Shown here piece by piece: positions 8,508-19,128 of a stretch of DNA of 64,000 nucleotides; the stretch's first letter is position 1; each line of letters begins with the position of its first letter. Source of the DNA: an actinobacterium SCGC AAA044-N04 (lineage in GTDB: Bacteria > Actinomycetota > Actinomycetes > Nanopelagicales > Nanopelagicaceae); the NCBI GenBank assembly GCA_000378885.1, contig KB900456.1, positions 116,446 through 180,445 of the forward strand, given 5' to 3'. The position numbers were made by a program, and so were the translations under genes. The notes under the pieces are model-generated. The model was given only the letters and a program-made list of their open reading frames with translations, was not told the origin of the DNA and ran no database searches.

Positions 8508-9693
8508 TATGCCCACGATTACTCCTAAAAAAGAGCTTAATTACCTAAGAATTCTCTTCTTCACATTTGGTCTTGGAATCATGTCCTGGGTTCCTCGCTT
8601 TCCAGAGGTTAAAGAAGCACTCAAACTAACAAACGGTGGCTTCGGCTCACTCATTAGTACTGGCTCTTTAGGTTCACTTATTTCACTTCTTACTGTGGGA
8701 CACGTGGTTCACAAAATTGGTGTTAAGAGAGTTCTCTATGTTGCCTCATTCTTCCTCATGGCAACCCTGATCGTTCTTACCACTGTTAATTCCTCTCTCA
8801 TATTCTTTATTGCAAACATTGCCTTTGGTGCATCGATATCAGCTTTTCATATCGCAATTAATGCCCAGGGCTTTAACTATCAAGATCGCATGGGAAAATT
8901 CATTATTACGCAGATGAGCGGCTTATGGAGTGCCGGGGCATTGATTACCGCCTTCCTTTCAGGATTTCTTGTTGACCGAGTCTCTCTTCACTTTCATATT
9001 GCTGTTTTAACCGCTTTTGTCTTTCTTATTCAAGTCTTTGTAATTCGTTCTCTTGAACCAGAGCTTCTTAAAGCTAATCAAGATGTAAACATTGAATACA
9101 AACTCAAAGAGTTATTTGCTGGATTTTCTTTTGATCGACTAGTTTCATTTGGATTAATTTGTGCAATATTTCTTGAATTCGCCTTAAGCGACTGGGCCAC
9201 TATTTACACAAAAGAGGAGATTGGAATTAAGGGAGGCATTAATACCCTGCCCTTTATTCTCTTCACTATGTGGATGATTTTTGGACGTTTCACAGTTCAC
9301 TACTTGTTGCCACGCTTCACACTAGAGCGCCTAGCTATTGCGGCTTCACTACTTGCCGGAATCTCTTTTCTTGTTAGCGTCACTCTTGCAAGAACAGTAT
9401 TTGCAAGTAATCAAGATATTGCCTTTTTAGTTATCTGCATTGGTTTCTCCATTGCTGGCCTTGGGAGCTCTTTCCTTGGCCCAACATTTATGACTGCAGC
9501 CAATGCCCGCTCAAAGCACCCAGCCAGTGTGGTTATTGGCCATGTTGGGGTTGCAAACATCATTTTAGCTTTCATTTTGAAGTGGATCGTTGCTTGGACA
9601 GCGCAAGCCACCTCACTAACAATCGGCTTACTCATTCCAGGAATTCTTCTACTTACAGTTCCTCTTTACGCAAAGGCCCTTAAGAGCGTTTAA
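8494..9693 (+). CDS. MFS transporter
   Basis: Major facilitator superfamily carrier of 399 residues with about 12 hydrophobic segments. The N terminus [23 protein letters not shown] and the cytoplasmic loop [14 protein letters not shown] are typical of the group related to sugar/fucose-type permeases, with SxWxPRxPxxK resembling actinobacterial inner-membrane MFS proteins. The substrate is unknown. The first ATG at 8494 overlaps the preceding gene; an in-frame ATG at 8509 begins right after that gene's stop and is equally possible. The 3' end overlaps the convergent glgB gene by 14 bases. Confidence 0.85.
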   Translation: MPSSNMPTITPKKELNYLRILFFTFGLGIMSWVPRFPEVKEALKLTNGGFGSLISTGSLGSLISLLTVGHVVHKIGVKRVLYVASFFLMATLIVLTTVNSSLIFFIANIAFGASISAFHIAINAQGFNYQDRMGKFIITQMSGLWSAGALITAFLSGFLVDRVSLHFHIAVLTAFVFLIQVFVIRSLEPELLKANQDVNIEYKLKELFAGFSFDRLVSFGLICAIFLEFALSDWATIYTKEEIGIKGGINTLPFILFTMWMIFGRFTVHYLLPRFTLERLAIAASLLAGISFLVSVTLARTVFASNQDIAFLVICIGFSIAGLGSSFLGPTFMTAANARSKHPASVVIGHVGVANIILAFILKWIVAWTAQATSLTIGLLIPGILLLTVPLYAKALKSV

Positions 9694-11605
9694 ACCAAAT
9701 AGTTGCAAGCGGTGGAACTCGCACTGCGCTAGCTAATTGAGCTGCATCACTAATAACTAAAGGTTCATTGGTAATTCCACTACCGCCATAAGCTAAATCA
9801 TCAGTGTTAAGTACTTCGGTCCATGTGCCAGCCGTCGGAAACGGCAAGGAGTAATTCTCATGTGGCATAGGGGAGAAGTTTGTTATTGCAACAAATGGGG
9901 TTCCTTGATCATCCCAACGAGCAAAAGCAACAATGTTTGCCGCACCATCATTTCCAACGAGCCATGTGAAACCTTCAGGTGAAGTGTCTTTCTCCCAGAG
10001 CGATGGAACTTTTTTATAGAGAGCATTTATTTCAGCAACACACTTTTGAACACCTTGATGCTCACCATATTCAGTTAAATACCACTGCAACCCAGCACTT
10101 TCATTCCACTCATCATTTTGTGCAAATTCACTACCCATAAACAAAAGCTTCTTACCTGGGTGGGCCCACATAAATCCATAAAGGGCACGAAGTGTTGCAG
10201 TCTTTTGCCAGCGATCTCCTGGGAACTTATTAACTAACTGACCTTTTCCATGCACAACTTCATCATGGGAAAGTGGAAGCATGAAGTTCTCACTCCATGC
10301 ATAGAGAATTGAGAAAGTTACTTCATTGTGGTGATATACGCGGTGAATAGGATCATGTTGTAAGTACTGCAATGTGTCATGCATCCAACCCATGTTCCAC
10401 TTAAAACCAAAACCAAGACCGCCAGATGAAGTATCACGAGTGACACCAGACCAAGCAGTTGATTCTTCGGCAATCATCATGATGCCCGGGTGGGTTTTAT
10501 AGGCCGTAGATGTAGCTCCTTGCAAAAGCTGAACAGCTTCTAAATTCTCACGGCCACCATTGATATTTGGCACCCATTCGCCTTCTTTTCGTGAGTAGTC
10601 CAAATAAAGCATGGAAGCAACAGCATCAACTCGTAATCCATCAATGTGATACTCAGTTAACCAATAGAGCGCACTTGCAACGAGAAAGTTACGGACTTCA
10701 TTTCGCCCAAAGTTAAAAATAAGCGTGCCCCAGTCTGGGTGTTCACCTAAACGTGGATCAGAGTGTTCATAAAGGGCAGTGCCATCAAATTTAGCCAGAG
10801 CCCATTCATCTTTTGGAAAGTGCGCAGGAACCCAATCCAGAATGACTCCAATACCGGTAGCATGCAATGCATCTACTAGGAACTTGAAATCATCAGGAGA
10901 ACCAAAGCGAGAAGTGGGCGCAAAGAATGAAGTTACTTGATAGCCCCATGATGGACCATATGGGTGCTCGGTTACTGGCAAGAACTCAACATGAGTGAAT
11001 CCTTGTGCTCGAACATAATCGACTAATTCAATTGCAAGCTCTCGATATGAAAGACCTAACTTCCATGACCCCAAGTGCACTTCATAGACCGAAACAGGGG
11101 CGCGCCAGGATTCAAACTTTGTGCGCTTTGTAATCCACTCTGAGTCATTCCATACATATGTAGATTCTTCAACAATTGATGCAGTCAATGGGGGAATTTC
11201 TGTCGCACGAGACATCGGATCGGCATGATCTACCCAGCGTCCGTCTATGCCACAAATTGCAAACTTATATCTAGTTCCAACTCCGATATCTGGAATAAAG
11301 ATTTCCCAGATGCCAGAGGAACCAATACGAACCATGTGGTGTGTGTTTTTATCCCAGAAATTATGATCACCAATAAGTGAAACAGCCTGTGCATTAGGTG
11401 CCCATACTGAAAAAGCAGTACCTAGAAGCTCATTTGAATCATCTCGGCGAACATGTGCTCCTAATGCTTTCCATAGCTGCTCATGGCGACCTTCGGCAAT
11501 GAGATACAGATCAAGCTCACCTAAAGTTGAATGTGGATTAAGAAAAGAGACAGGATGCATAGCGTGAATTGAATCTTTCTTAGTAAATCTGGAAAAGATT
11601 CCCAT
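9680..11605 (-). CDS. glgB: 1,4-alpha-glucan branching enzyme GlgB
   Basis: Forms alpha-1,6 branches in glycogen by cutting and transferring alpha-1,4 chains. The 641 residues comprise an N-terminal CBM48 domain ([20 protein letters not shown]), a GH13 catalytic barrel, and a C-terminal beta domain ending in ATIWFKRS. Catalytic landmarks are [19 protein letters not shown] (Asp nucleophile), [10 protein letters not shown] (acid/base Glu) and [13 protein letters not shown] (His-Asp near the second acid). The extra N-terminal N1 domain of long actinobacterial GlgBs is absent, so this is the shorter form. It lies 3 bases after glgE on the same strand, a pairing known from the GlgE alpha-glucan pathway where GlgB branches the chains that GlgE extends. 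Confidence 0.96.
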   Translation of the reverse strand: MGIFSRFTKKDSIHAMHPVSFLNPHSTLGELDLYLIAEGRHEQLWKALGAHVRRDDSNELLGTAFSVWAPNAQAVSLIGDHNFWDKNTHHMVRIGSSGIWEIFIPDIGVGTRYKFAICGIDGRWVDHADPMSRATEIPPLTASIVEESTYVWNDSEWITKRTKFESWRAPVSVYEVHLGSWKLGLSYRELAIELVDYVRAQGFTHVEFLPVTEHPYGPSWGYQVTSFFAPTSRFGSPDDFKFLVDALHATGIGVILDWVPAHFPKDEWALAKFDGTALYEHSDPRLGEHPDWGTLIFNFGRNEVRNFLVASALYWLTEYHIDGLRVDAVASMLYLDYSRKEGEWVPNINGGRENLEAVQLLQGATSTAYKTHPGIMMIAEESTAWSGVTRDTSSGGLGFGFKWNMGWMHDTLQYLQHDPIHRVYHHNEVTFSILYAWSENFMLPLSHDEVVHGKGQLVNKFPGDRWQKTATLRALYGFMWAHPGKKLLFMGSEFAQNDEWNESAGLQWYLTEYGEHQGVQKCVAEINALYKKVPSLWEKDTSPEGFTWLVGNDGAANIVAFARWDDQGTPFVAITNFSPMPHENYSLPFPTAGTWTEVLNTDDLAYGGSGITNEPLVISDAAQLASAVRVPPLATIWFKRS

Positions 11606-11608
11606 TTC

Positions 11609-13342
11609 TTAAAGCTTCACTTGGCAGATGTGGGCAACTTTGCCGACCGGACGAGTGGGATCGAGCTGAATGAATTGATGCTCTGACCAATCAAAGCTCT
11701 TGCCATCAAGGAGATCTTTAACCGCAAAAGTACCTTCAAGACCCAGTGCGTTCATATCCCAATGAACAATAGTGCCTTGAGCAAAGGAAGGATCAAGGTT
11801 TACGACAACCAAGATTAGGTTCTTACCTTCGCGCTTTGAATAAGCAATGATCGCTTCAGATTCGGTGTTGTGAAAAACAAGATTACGAAGTTGCTGAAGA
11901 GCCGGATTAGCTTTGCGAATTGCATTGAGTTGCGTGATGAATGGTGCCAGAGTCAGACCCTTCTTAGTTGCACCATCCCAATCGCGAACTTTGATTTCAT
12001 ACTTCTCTGAATCTAAATACTCTTCGCCACCTTCTTTAAATGGTCGGTGTTCATAAATTTCATACCCTGCATACATTCCCCATGAAGGCGTGAGAGTTGA
12101 AGCCAGAACTGCGCGCAATGCAAACATTGCTGGATTGCCACTGTGTAAATGGAAAGGATTGATATCTGGAGTGTTGACCCAAAAATTGGGACGAAAGAAT
12201 GCAGAAGTTTGTTGCGCAACTTCACGGCCGTATTCAGTGAGCTCAGACTTGCTGGTGCGCCAGGTGAAATATGTATAGGACTGATGAAAGCCTGCTTTAC
12301 CAAGTGCATGCATCATTGCTGGCGCAGTAAAAGCTTCAGCTAAAAAGATTACCTCTGGGCTCTCTCTGCGCACAATATCGAGCAAGTCCTGCCAGAAGTG
12401 AACTGGCTTAGTGTGTGGATTATCAACACGAAAGATCTTTACGCCCTTAGAAACCCATAAACGGATGATGCGAAGTACTTCATCACGAATACCCTCGTAG
12501 TCATCATCAAAGTTAATGGGGTAGATATCTTGATATTTCTTGGGTGGATTTTCAGCATAAGCAATCGTTCCATCGGCACGCTTGTTAAACCATTGAGGAT
12601 TACTTTTCACCCACGGATGATCAGGAGAAGTTTGAAGTGCTAGATCTAATGCAATCTCTAAGCCAGCCTTCTTTGCTGCTGAAACAAAGTTTTCAAAATC
12701 CTTCATCGTTCCAAGTGCTGGATTAACCGCATCATGGCCACCATCTGAATTACCAATAGCCCATGGCACACCAGGATCATTAGGACCTGCAGTTAGAGAG
12801 TTATTGGGTCCCTTGCGATGGGCAACACCGATGGGATGGATTGGGGGCAGATATAAAACATCAAAGCCCATGGCTGCAACTGCAGGCAATCTCTTTGCTG
12901 CACTTACAAATGTTCCAGAAGTAATTGTTCCATCCGCGTTTTTTACTGCACCTTCACTGCGTGGAAAGAACTCATACCAAGCACCAACTAGAGCACTCTC
13001 ACGATCAGCGCGAATTAGATATTTTTCAGTTGATCCATAGACCGTGCGATATTGGGATGTGCTATCTGCTTCAACGACGAAAAAGTAATCACCTTGCGCA
13101 GGGATAGTAATTGAACCTTCATAGCGATTAGTTCCAGGCCAGGTTTCTTTCATATCTGCGCGAGATACCACTTTGCCTTTTGAATCATGTAAAACTACTT
13201 GGGCACCTAGTTTTTCATGGCCCTCAATGACAGCGGTTGCACTGACTTGAATAGTCTCACCAGCTACTGCTTTAACAGGTAAAAATTCTCCACCGAAGTA
13301 AACCGCGGGGGAGATATCGCTAATTGCAATTCGTGAGATCAA
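11609..13342 (-). CDS. glgE: Alpha-1,4-glucan:maltose-1-phosphate maltosyltransferase GlgE
   Basis: Extends alpha-glucan with maltose units from maltose 1-phosphate. The GH13_3 signature [11 protein letters not shown] and the active-site block [16 protein letters not shown] are present; the nucleophile is Asp307 and the acid Glu336 in FLAEAFTAP, with the same 29-residue spacing as I recall for Streptomyces GlgE (Asp394/Glu423). At 577 residues it is clearly shorter than the roughly 650-700 of well-studied GlgEs, mainly through a shorter N-terminal region. It overlaps the aceE stop by ATGA (13339-13342), so glgE is translationally coupled to pyruvate dehydrogenase. No trehalose synthase or maltokinase gene (the usual maltose-1-phosphate source) is in the window. 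Confidence 0.94.
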   Translation of the reverse strand: MISRIAISDISPAVYFGGEFLPVKAVAGETIQVSATAVIEGHEKLGAQVVLHDSKGKVVSRADMKETWPGTNRYEGSITIPAQGDYFFVVEADSTSQYRTVYGSTEKYLIRADRESALVGAWYEFFPRSEGAVKNADGTITSGTFVSAAKRLPAVAAMGFDVLYLPPIHPIGVAHRKGPNNSLTAGPNDPGVPWAIGNSDGGHDAVNPALGTMKDFENFVSAAKKAGLEIALDLALQTSPDHPWVKSNPQWFNKRADGTIAYAENPPKKYQDIYPINFDDDYEGIRDEVLRIIRLWVSKGVKIFRVDNPHTKPVHFWQDLLDIVRRESPEVIFLAEAFTAPAMMHALGKAGFHQSYTYFTWRTSKSELTEYGREVAQQTSAFFRPNFWVNTPDINPFHLHSGNPAMFALRAVLASTLTPSWGMYAGYEIYEHRPFKEGGEEYLDSEKYEIKVRDWDGATKKGLTLAPFITQLNAIRKANPALQQLRNLVFHNTESEAIIAYSKREGKNLILVVVNLDPSFAQGTIVHWDMNALGLEGTFAVKDLLDGKSFDWSEHQFIQLDPTRPVGKVAHICQVKL

Positions 13343-16059
13343 CCTGAGCCTTCGGTATTGCCAGCATCTGCAGCTGAGACATCATGGATAAGATACTTTT
13401 CCATTGCCTTTGTGACAATGCTTTTCTTGATATCGCCTTGATTACTTAGTTGCTGCAACACGGCAACCGCAATTGATTCAGCATCAACTTTGAAGTGACG
13501 GCGAAGTGCACCGCGTGTATCTGATAATCCAAAGCCATCAGTACCCAGTGAGTAGAAAGGCGCATCAACCCATGGTGCAACTTGATCTTGCACAGAGCGC
13601 ATGTAATCACTCACAGCAATTACAGGACCCTTGTGACCAGCTAACTTCTGTGAAATATATGCACGCTTCTTATCATTTGGATTAAGAAGATTGTGACGAT
13701 CTGTTTCTAGGCCATCACGGCGAAGTTCATTCCATGAAGTCACAGACCAGATAGATGCATTAACACCCCAGTCATCGGCAAGAAGCTGCTGAGCCTTAAG
13801 TGCCCAGTTCACTCCAACACCTGATGCCAAGATCTGCGCTGATTTCTTGCGTGATTTAGCTGCGGGAGAATAAAGATAAATACCCTTGAGCAGGCCTTCC
13901 ACATCAAGGTTTTCAGGCTCAGCTGGATGAACATATGGCTCGTTATAAACAGTGACGTAGTAATAAATGTTTTCGCTGTTCTCACCATACATACGGCGCA
14001 AACCATCTTTAACAATATGTCCAAGTTCAAATGCAAAGGCTGGGTCATAAGAAACCACAGCTGGGTTAGTTGAAGCAAGAAGTGGTGAATGACCATCTTC
14101 ATGCTGCAAACCTTCACCGTTAAGTGTGGTGCGACCAGCAGTTGCACCGATTACAAACCCGCGTACTAATTGATCAGCTGCAGCCCAGAAAGCATCTCCT
14201 GTGCGCTGGAAACCAAACATTGAGTAGAAGATGTAGATAGGAATCATTGGTTCATCGTGTGTGGAGTATGAAGAGCCCACTGCAGTAAATGATGCAACTG
14301 AACCAGCTTCGTTAATTCCTTCATGCAAGATCACACCAGTAGTTGATTCCTTGTATGAGAGCATCAATTCACGATCAACAGCTGCATATTGCTGTCCATT
14401 GGGTGAATAGATCTTTAACGTTGGAAACAATGAGTCCATACCGAATGTACGGGCCTCATCCGGAATGATTGGAACAATTCGTGCACCAAGTCCAGGATCT
14501 TTCACTAAATCTTTGAGCATGCGCACAAATGCCATCGTTGTTGCAATCTCTTGATGACCAGAACCGCGCTTAACTGATTCATAGACAGAATCATCAGGTT
14601 GGGCAAGTGGGCGTGAGATTGCGCGGCGACGAGGAATAGATCCTCCAAGGGCTGCGCGGCGCTCAGCTAGATAAATAGCTTCAGGAGAATCGGCAGCTGG
14701 CTTGTAATAAGGGGGTAAGTACTTATCTAACTTCTCATCTGGAATATCTAGATGCAATGTGTCACGGAATTGCATGATGTCTTCAAGTGACATCTTCTTC
14801 ATCTGGTGAGTGGAGTTACGACCTTCAAAGCTTGATCCCAGAGTCCAGCCCTTGATTGTCTTAGCCAAAATAACTGTTGGACGACCGTTGTCTTGAGTTG
14901 CTGCGGTGTATGCAGCAAATAACTTCTTATAGTCATGTCCACCGCGCTTTAAGCCCCAAATCTTTTCATCAGACCAGTCGGCAACCATTGCTGCAGTGCG
15001 AGGATCGCGACCAAAGAAGTTCTCACGAACATAGGCACCAGATTCAGCTTTAAAGGTCTGGTAATCGCCATCTAAAGTCTTATTCATCAAGTTAACAAGT
15101 GCGCCTTCGCGATCTTGAGCCAATAGTGGATCCCACTCGCGGCCCCAAACCACCTTAATAACATTCCAACCAGCGCCACCAAAGATTGATTCAAGCTCTT
15201 GAATGATTTTGCCATTTCCGCGAACCGGACCATCAAGGCGTTGTAAATTACAGTTCACAACAAAAGTTAAGTTGTCGAGTTTTTCACGTGTAGCTAATCC
15301 AATAGCACCCAATGTGTCGACTTCATCTACTTCACCATCACCAAGAAATGCCCATACGCGTTGATCACTTGTGTCTTTGATTCCACGGTTGTGGAGATAA
15401 CGATTAAAGCGCGCTTGGTAAATAGCATTGATTGGTCCGATACCCATTGACACTGTTGGGAACTGCCAAAAATCTGGCATCAAACGTGGGTGTGGGTAAG
15501 AAGAAAGTCCGCCAGCTGGATGTGAGAGTTCTTGGCGGAAACCATCTAACTGATCCTCAGTTAAACGACCTTCAAGATATGCACGTGCATACATTCCAGG
15601 ACTTGCATGTCCTTGGAAAAAGATTTGATCTCCGCCACCTGGGTGATCTTGTCCGCGGAAGAAGTGGTTAAAACCAACTTCATAGAGCGCAGCAGAGGAT
15701 GCATAAGTAGAGATGTGTCCACCAACGCCAACGCCTGGACGCTGTGCACGGTGCACCAGCATCGCTGCATTCCAACGATTCATCGCACGGATATTGCGCT
15801 CAATACCTTCATCACCAGGAAAAGCTGGTTCATGTTCTGGAGAAATTGTGTTCATGTAGTCAGTTGTGCGAAGGTCAGAGATACCTATTTTTTTCTCATG
15901 GGCACGCTTTAAAAGACTCAACATTAAATAGCGAGCGCGTACTGGACCTGCATTAGCTAGAGCCGCATCAAAGGATGCATGCCATTCGGCCGTCTCTGAA
16001 GGGTCGGTATCAACTAGCTGGTCAATAATCTGATCGGGCGCCTCAAAGGTTTCGCTCAT
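13339..16059 (-). CDS. aceE: Pyruvate dehydrogenase E1 component, homodimeric
   Basis: Decarboxylates pyruvate with thiamine diphosphate and passes the acetyl group to the E2 lipoyl domain. The 906-residue length is that of the single-chain AceE form used by actinobacteria rather than the alpha/beta form. The thiamine-binding motif runs [13 protein letters not shown] ... NLTFVVNCN; the N-terminal [20 protein letters not shown] and [17 protein letters not shown] blocks hold the conserved His residues of the active site. The second half has the transketolase pyrimidine domain ([13 protein letters not shown]) and the C-terminal [11 protein letters not shown]. Transcribed first in an aceE-glgE-glgB run and divergent from the DUF3052 gene 90 bases away. 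Confidence 0.97.
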   Translation of the reverse strand: MSETFEAPDQIIDQLVDTDPSETAEWHASFDAALANAGPVRARYLMLSLLKRAHEKKIGISDLRTTDYMNTISPEHEPAFPGDEGIERNIRAMNRWNAAMLVHRAQRPGVGVGGHISTYASSAALYEVGFNHFFRGQDHPGGGDQIFFQGHASPGMYARAYLEGRLTEDQLDGFRQELSHPAGGLSSYPHPRLMPDFWQFPTVSMGIGPINAIYQARFNRYLHNRGIKDTSDQRVWAFLGDGEVDEVDTLGAIGLATREKLDNLTFVVNCNLQRLDGPVRGNGKIIQELESIFGGAGWNVIKVVWGREWDPLLAQDREGALVNLMNKTLDGDYQTFKAESGAYVRENFFGRDPRTAAMVADWSDEKIWGLKRGGHDYKKLFAAYTAATQDNGRPTVILAKTIKGWTLGSSFEGRNSTHQMKKMSLEDIMQFRDTLHLDIPDEKLDKYLPPYYKPAADSPEAIYLAERRAALGGSIPRRRAISRPLAQPDDSVYESVKRGSGHQEIATTMAFVRMLKDLVKDPGLGARIVPIIPDEARTFGMDSLFPTLKIYSPNGQQYAAVDRELMLSYKESTTGVILHEGINEAGSVASFTAVGSSYSTHDEPMIPIYIFYSMFGFQRTGDAFWAAADQLVRGFVIGATAGRTTLNGEGLQHEDGHSPLLASTNPAVVSYDPAFAFELGHIVKDGLRRMYGENSENIYYYVTVYNEPYVHPAEPENLDVEGLLKGIYLYSPAAKSRKKSAQILASGVGVNWALKAQQLLADDWGVNASIWSVTSWNELRRDGLETDRHNLLNPNDKKRAYISQKLAGHKGPVIAVSDYMRSVQDQVAPWVDAPFYSLGTDGFGLSDTRGALRRHFKVDAESIAVAVLQQLSNQGDIKKSIVTKAMEKYLIHDVSAADAGNTEGSG

Positions 16060-16149
16060 GGTGCCTATTCTTGCGTGAACTGACCAGTAAGTCGAAATGG
16101 ACTAGCCATATCTCTTGTGCAAGGGGCATTCATTGTGTGGAATTAGCCT

Positions 16150-16542
16150 GTGCCAGCGCGTATGGGGTTCAAGGAGGGTGACCTAGTTCTAGAGGTCGGC
16201 CGTTCTGGAGGCTGCGATGAAAGCCTGCGCAAATCGATTAGCGCCATTACTAAAACAGAGTTTGTAGATAGTGATGCACAAGAAGTTGTTGATGGCGTAA
16301 TTATCTGGTGGCGCGATGGTGATGGCGATCTAGTTGATGAATTAATGGATGCACTTACTTATTTAAGTGAAACGGGACCTATCTGGGTATTAACTCCCAA
16401 AGTCGGCCGTGATGGCCATGTTGAGCCAAGTGATATTCAAGATGCGGCTCCAACTGCTGGCTTAAGTCAGACGTCTTCTTTTTCTATTGCAGCTGACTGG
16501 AGTGCTACTCGTCTGGTGGCACGCAAAGCTGGTAAACGATAG
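16150..16542 (+). CDS. DUF3052 family protein
   Basis: A 130-residue actinobacterial protein of the DUF3052 family, with a GTG start at 16150. The core begins with a KEGDLVLEVG segment, includes DGVIIWWRDGDGDL, and closes with ATRLVARK. Members are commonly found next to aceE, as here, but I know of no established biochemical role. No membrane segment, signal peptide or metal motif is visible. The peroxiredoxin gene follows after 10 bases, which suggests a shared transcript. The pairing with pyruvate dehydrogenase across a short divergent promoter region may mean common regulation. Confidence 0.82.
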   Translation: MPARMGFKEGDLVLEVGRSGGCDESLRKSISAITKTEFVDSDAQEVVDGVIIWWRDGDGDLVDELMDALTYLSETGPIWVLTPKVGRDGHVEPSDIQDAAPTAGLSQTSSFSIAADWSATRLVARKAGKR

Positions 16543-16552
16543 GTTTGCCTGT

Positions 16553-17011
16553 ATGACTCTAACAATTGGCCAAGCCGCTCCAGATTTTGAAGTTCTCAAC
16601 CAACATGGTGAGATGCTTTCACTTTCATCATTTAAAGGTAAAAAGAATGTTGTTCTTCTTTTCTATCCCTTTGCATTCTCAGGAATCTGCACAGGTGAGC
16701 TCTGTGCACTGCGTGATGATCTAGCAGCCTTTCAAAACGATAATGTGCAATTGCTAGCAATCTCATGTGATCCCATGTATGCACAGCGTGCTTTTGCTGA
16801 AGCTGAAGGTTACAAATTCCCAGTGCTTGCAGATTTTTGGCCACATGGCGCAGTTGCTAAGGCTTACGGAGTATTTGAAGAATCACGTGGTTGCTCAACT
16901 CGTGGCACATTTGTCATTGACAAGGAAGGCATCTTGCGCTGGCAGGTAGTCAATGGTCTTGGCGATGCCCGCAATATCGCTGATTACAAGGCGGCAATTG
17001 CTGCGCTCTAA
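16553..17011 (+). CDS. Peroxiredoxin, AhpE-like
   Basis: Reduces peroxides in the cytoplasm. The start is taken as the ATG at 16553 (MTLTIGQAAPDF), since the longer frame upstream reads into the preceding gene. The peroxidatic Cys lies in FYPFAFSGICTGELCALRD, with Thr and the downstream Arg (STRGTFVID) completing the active site. The block ADFWPHGAVAKAYGVFEE is characteristic of the one-Cys AhpE group known from mycobacteria. An extra Cys four residues after the peroxidatic one (GICTGELC) and another in SRGCSTRG are visible and could serve as resolving residues. It probably forms a unit with the DUF3052 gene. Confidence 0.92.
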   Translation: MTLTIGQAAPDFEVLNQHGEMLSLSSFKGKKNVVLLFYPFAFSGICTGELCALRDDLAAFQNDNVQLLAISCDPMYAQRAFAEAEGYKFPVLADFWPHGAVAKAYGVFEESRGCSTRGTFVIDKEGILRWQVVNGLGDARNIADYKAAIAAL

Positions 17012-17035
17012 GCGCGGGATTTAGCGATTTAACTA

Positions 17036-17055
17036 TGGTGAAGTAAGATTCACCA
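17036..17055 (+). other. Small perfect hairpin between peroxiredoxin gene and tRNA-Val
   Basis: TGGTGAA and TTCACCA form a perfect 7-bp stem around a 6-base loop, 24 bases after the peroxiredoxin stop. There is no following T-run, so it is a weak terminator candidate at best; it could instead be an operator or a tRNA-leader processing element. Confidence 0.35.
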
Positions 17056-17074
17056 GTACTCATAGCAGTACAAA

Positions 17075-17149
17075 GGGTGCTTAGCTCAGTGGTAGAGCGT
17101 CTCGTTTACACCGAGAATGTCGGGGGTTCGAAACCCTCAGCGCCCACCA
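17075..17149 (+). tRNA. tRNA-Val (UAC anticodon)
   Basis: A complete cloverleaf can be drawn. The acceptor arms GGGTGCT and AGCGCCC pair over 7 bp (one G-U), the D arm is GCTC...GAGC, the anticodon stem TCTCG/CGAGA holds the loop TTTACAC with anticodon TAC, and the T arm GGGGG-TTCGAAA-CCCTC is standard. The discriminator is A and the CCA end is encoded in the DNA. It is a single tRNA gene between the peroxiredoxin and zinc-ribbon genes. Confidence 0.96.
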
Positions 17150-17178
17150 GTTCTTTACGAAGGGGTTGATTGCAGAGA

Positions 17179-17907
17179 ATGAAAGCCAGCCCAAGTGATC
17201 AACGTCAGATTATTGATGTGGCAGCTTTTGACCAGAAAACCACCGCACTCAACCACACCGCCTCAACGCTTCCAGAAATCGCAGAATTAGTAACAACCAC
17301 AACCAAATCTCATAACGCTCGTGATCTTCGTATTGGCGCCGAGACTGAGCTCAATGATGTTAAACGCGAACTCTTGCGCGCAGAGGCAGATGTTGAGCAG
17401 ATAGTTACACGTATTACCCGTGACGAAGCCCGTCTTTCTGGTGGATCAGCATCACCAAAAGAGCTCGAACAGCTCCAACATGAAGTGGGAACTCTAAATG
17501 CACGTCGGGCAGAACTCGAAGAAGTAGAGCTGGAAATAATGATGCGAGTGGATGAAATTAAAGCCCGCATTACAGATCTGCAAAACCAAGAAGCTGATTT
17601 CACGGCGCAGATTAACGACCTTAATATCCGCAAAGAAAATGCGCTCGCAAAGATTAACGGTGAACTAGAAAGTATTGCCAAAGAGCGCAGTGAAACGCTG
17701 GCGTCTGTCTCTGCTGAATTTATAGCGCTGTATGAAAAAATTCGTGCATCAAATAATGGAACAGGTGCAGCTGCACTAGTTGCTGGTGCGTGCACGGGAT
17801 GTCACCTTTCAATTAATACAGTTGAGCTCAAGCGAATTGCTGAATTAGCTGATGATGAAGTGGTGCGCTGTGAAGAGTGCCGCTGCATCTTGGTGCGCGG
17901 AGCGTAG
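17179..17907 (+). CDS. Coiled-coil protein with C-terminal C4 zinc ribbon (CT398-like)
   Basis: A 242-residue protein: a long alpha-helical hairpin (residues ~5-185, rich in Glu, Leu, Arg heptads) followed by a zinc ribbon with GACTGCHLSI and VRCEECRCIL. The family occurs across bacteria and in actinobacteria lies next to the RNase HI/phosphatase fusion gene, as here, 3 bases upstream of it. Its biochemical role is not established; nucleic-acid binding is plausible. I chose the ATG at 17179 because family members begin with MKA-P--Q; a TTG at 17170 has a better placed AAGGGG and cannot be excluded. Confidence 0.85.
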   Translation: MKASPSDQRQIIDVAAFDQKTTALNHTASTLPEIAELVTTTTKSHNARDLRIGAETELNDVKRELLRAEADVEQIVTRITRDEARLSGGSASPKELEQLQHEVGTLNARRAELEEVELEIMMRVDEIKARITDLQNQEADFTAQINDLNIRKENALAKINGELESIAKERSETLASVSAEFIALYEKIRASNNGTGAAALVAGACTGCHLSINTVELKRIAELADDEVVRCEECRCILVRGA

Positions 17908-17910
17908 TCA

Positions 17911-18993
17911 ATGGCACGTCATTTTTCATTAACTGCAGATGGTGGTTCACGCGGCAATCCTGGACCTGCTGGTTATGGATCTGTCATTACAGAAAACGGC
18001 AAAATCATTGCAGAGCTCTATGACTTCATTGGAATTGCAACAAATAACGTTGCTGAATATTGTGGACTCATTGCTGGTTTAACTGCAATTAACGCCCTTG
18101 ATCCGCAAGCAACTGTGGATGTGAAGATGGATAGCAAACTAGTAGTAGAACAGATGTCTGGGCGCTGGCAGATCAAGCATGCAGATATGCGCAAACTAGC
18201 CAGCGATGCTCGTTCTGCTCACACCGCAGCCCTTGTTAGCTACACCTGGATCCCACGTGATGAAAACTCCCATGCTGATCGCCTGGCAAATAAGGCCCTA
18301 GATGAGCAAAGTGGTGGGGGAGAAATCATCTCTGTGCGCCAGAATTACTTAACTGAGCGCCTGCTTAACCCTGAAGAATCAACAACGATATTCCTCATTC
18401 GACATGGTGAGACAGTTTTAACTCCTATGAAGAAGTTTTCAGGTGATGGTCCTTTAAATCCAGAGCTGACCGACATTGGTTTGGGCCAGGCAGAAAAAGT
18501 TGCAGAGGCCATAGCTAAATTTAATCCAGAAGTGATTATTGCTTCACCTCTTAAACGCACAACTCAAACAGCAGAAGCGATCTCAAAAGCAACAGGGCTA
18601 CCTATCGTTTTTGAAGATGCATGGATTGAATGCTCTTTTGGAATCTGGGATGGAATGTCTATAGATGAAGTAAAAGAGCGTTATCCAGCAGATTACAACT
18701 CATGGGTGTGCTCAACTTCTTTTGCACCGCCTGAGGGTGAGTCTTATGACTCAGTTGCATTGCGCGTGGATGCAGCAATTTCTCAGATTTGTGCTGAGTA
18801 CCCAGGACAGCGCGTAGTAGTTGTCACACACAATGGAACAATTAAATCTGCAGCAAAAGTAGTTGTTGGTGCTCCTTCCGAATCAATTTTTCATATAGAC
18901 ATCTCGCCTTGTTCAATCACCACAGTCTCTGTGTGGCCAAGTGATGGCTTAAGAGCCCTTCGAACCCTGAATGAACAGGCCCATTTACGCTAG
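17911..18993 (+). CDS. Bifunctional RNase HI / histidine acid phosphatase
   Basis: A two-domain enzyme of 360 residues. The N-terminal ~140 residues are RNase HI, cutting RNA in RNA-DNA hybrids: TADGGSRGNPGPAGYG holds the first Asp, NNVAEYCGL the Glu, KMDSKLVVEQMSG the second Asp and ENSHADRLANKAL the final Asp. The C-terminal ~200 residues are a histidine phosphatase of the CobC/phosphoglycerate-mutase type with the IFLIRHGETV phosphohistidine motif, SPLKRTTQTAEAI and VVVTHNGTIK. This fusion is known from mycobacteria (Rv2228c-like), where the phosphatase part can act in cobalamin biosynthesis; a B12 link here is suggested by the adenosyltransferase gene at the left edge. Confidence 0.94.
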   Translation: MARHFSLTADGGSRGNPGPAGYGSVITENGKIIAELYDFIGIATNNVAEYCGLIAGLTAINALDPQATVDVKMDSKLVVEQMSGRWQIKHADMRKLASDARSAHTAALVSYTWIPRDENSHADRLANKALDEQSGGGEIISVRQNYLTERLLNPEESTTIFLIRHGETVLTPMKKFSGDGPLNPELTDIGLGQAEKVAEAIAKFNPEVIIASPLKRTTQTAEAISKATGLPIVFEDAWIECSFGIWDGMSIDEVKERYPADYNSWVCSTSFAPPEGESYDSVALRVDAAISQICAEYPGQRVVVVTHNGTIKSAAKVVVGAPSESIFHIDISPCSITTVSVWPSDGLRALRTLNEQAHLR

Positions 18994-19020
18994 TCGTAAC
19001 CCATTCGTTACGCCTAAATC

Positions 19021-19049
19021 TTGGGAAAATCGTGCATTTCGCCTAGAGT
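19021..19049 (+). promoter_or_regulatory. Candidate sigma-70-type promoter of the peptide transporter operon
   Basis: TTGGGA at 19021-19026 and TAGAGT at 19044-19049 are spaced by exactly 17 bases and match 4 of 6 consensus positions each. The leader that follows contains a GAAGCC/GGCTTC hairpin (19062-19078). Position upstream of the binding-protein gene fits; there is no experimental support. Confidence 0.4.
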
Positions 19050-19128
19050 AAGCACACCCTCGAAGCCTTGATGGCTTCATTCCAATGCCCTGACTCGTGT
19101 CGTGGCAGTTAATTAAAGGATGGTTTAC

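Noticed and set aside
13809-14147. Minus-strand 112-residue ORF inside aceE
   Set aside because: It is a different frame of the aceE gene on the same strand, with Leu/His-rich content typical of a frame shadow.
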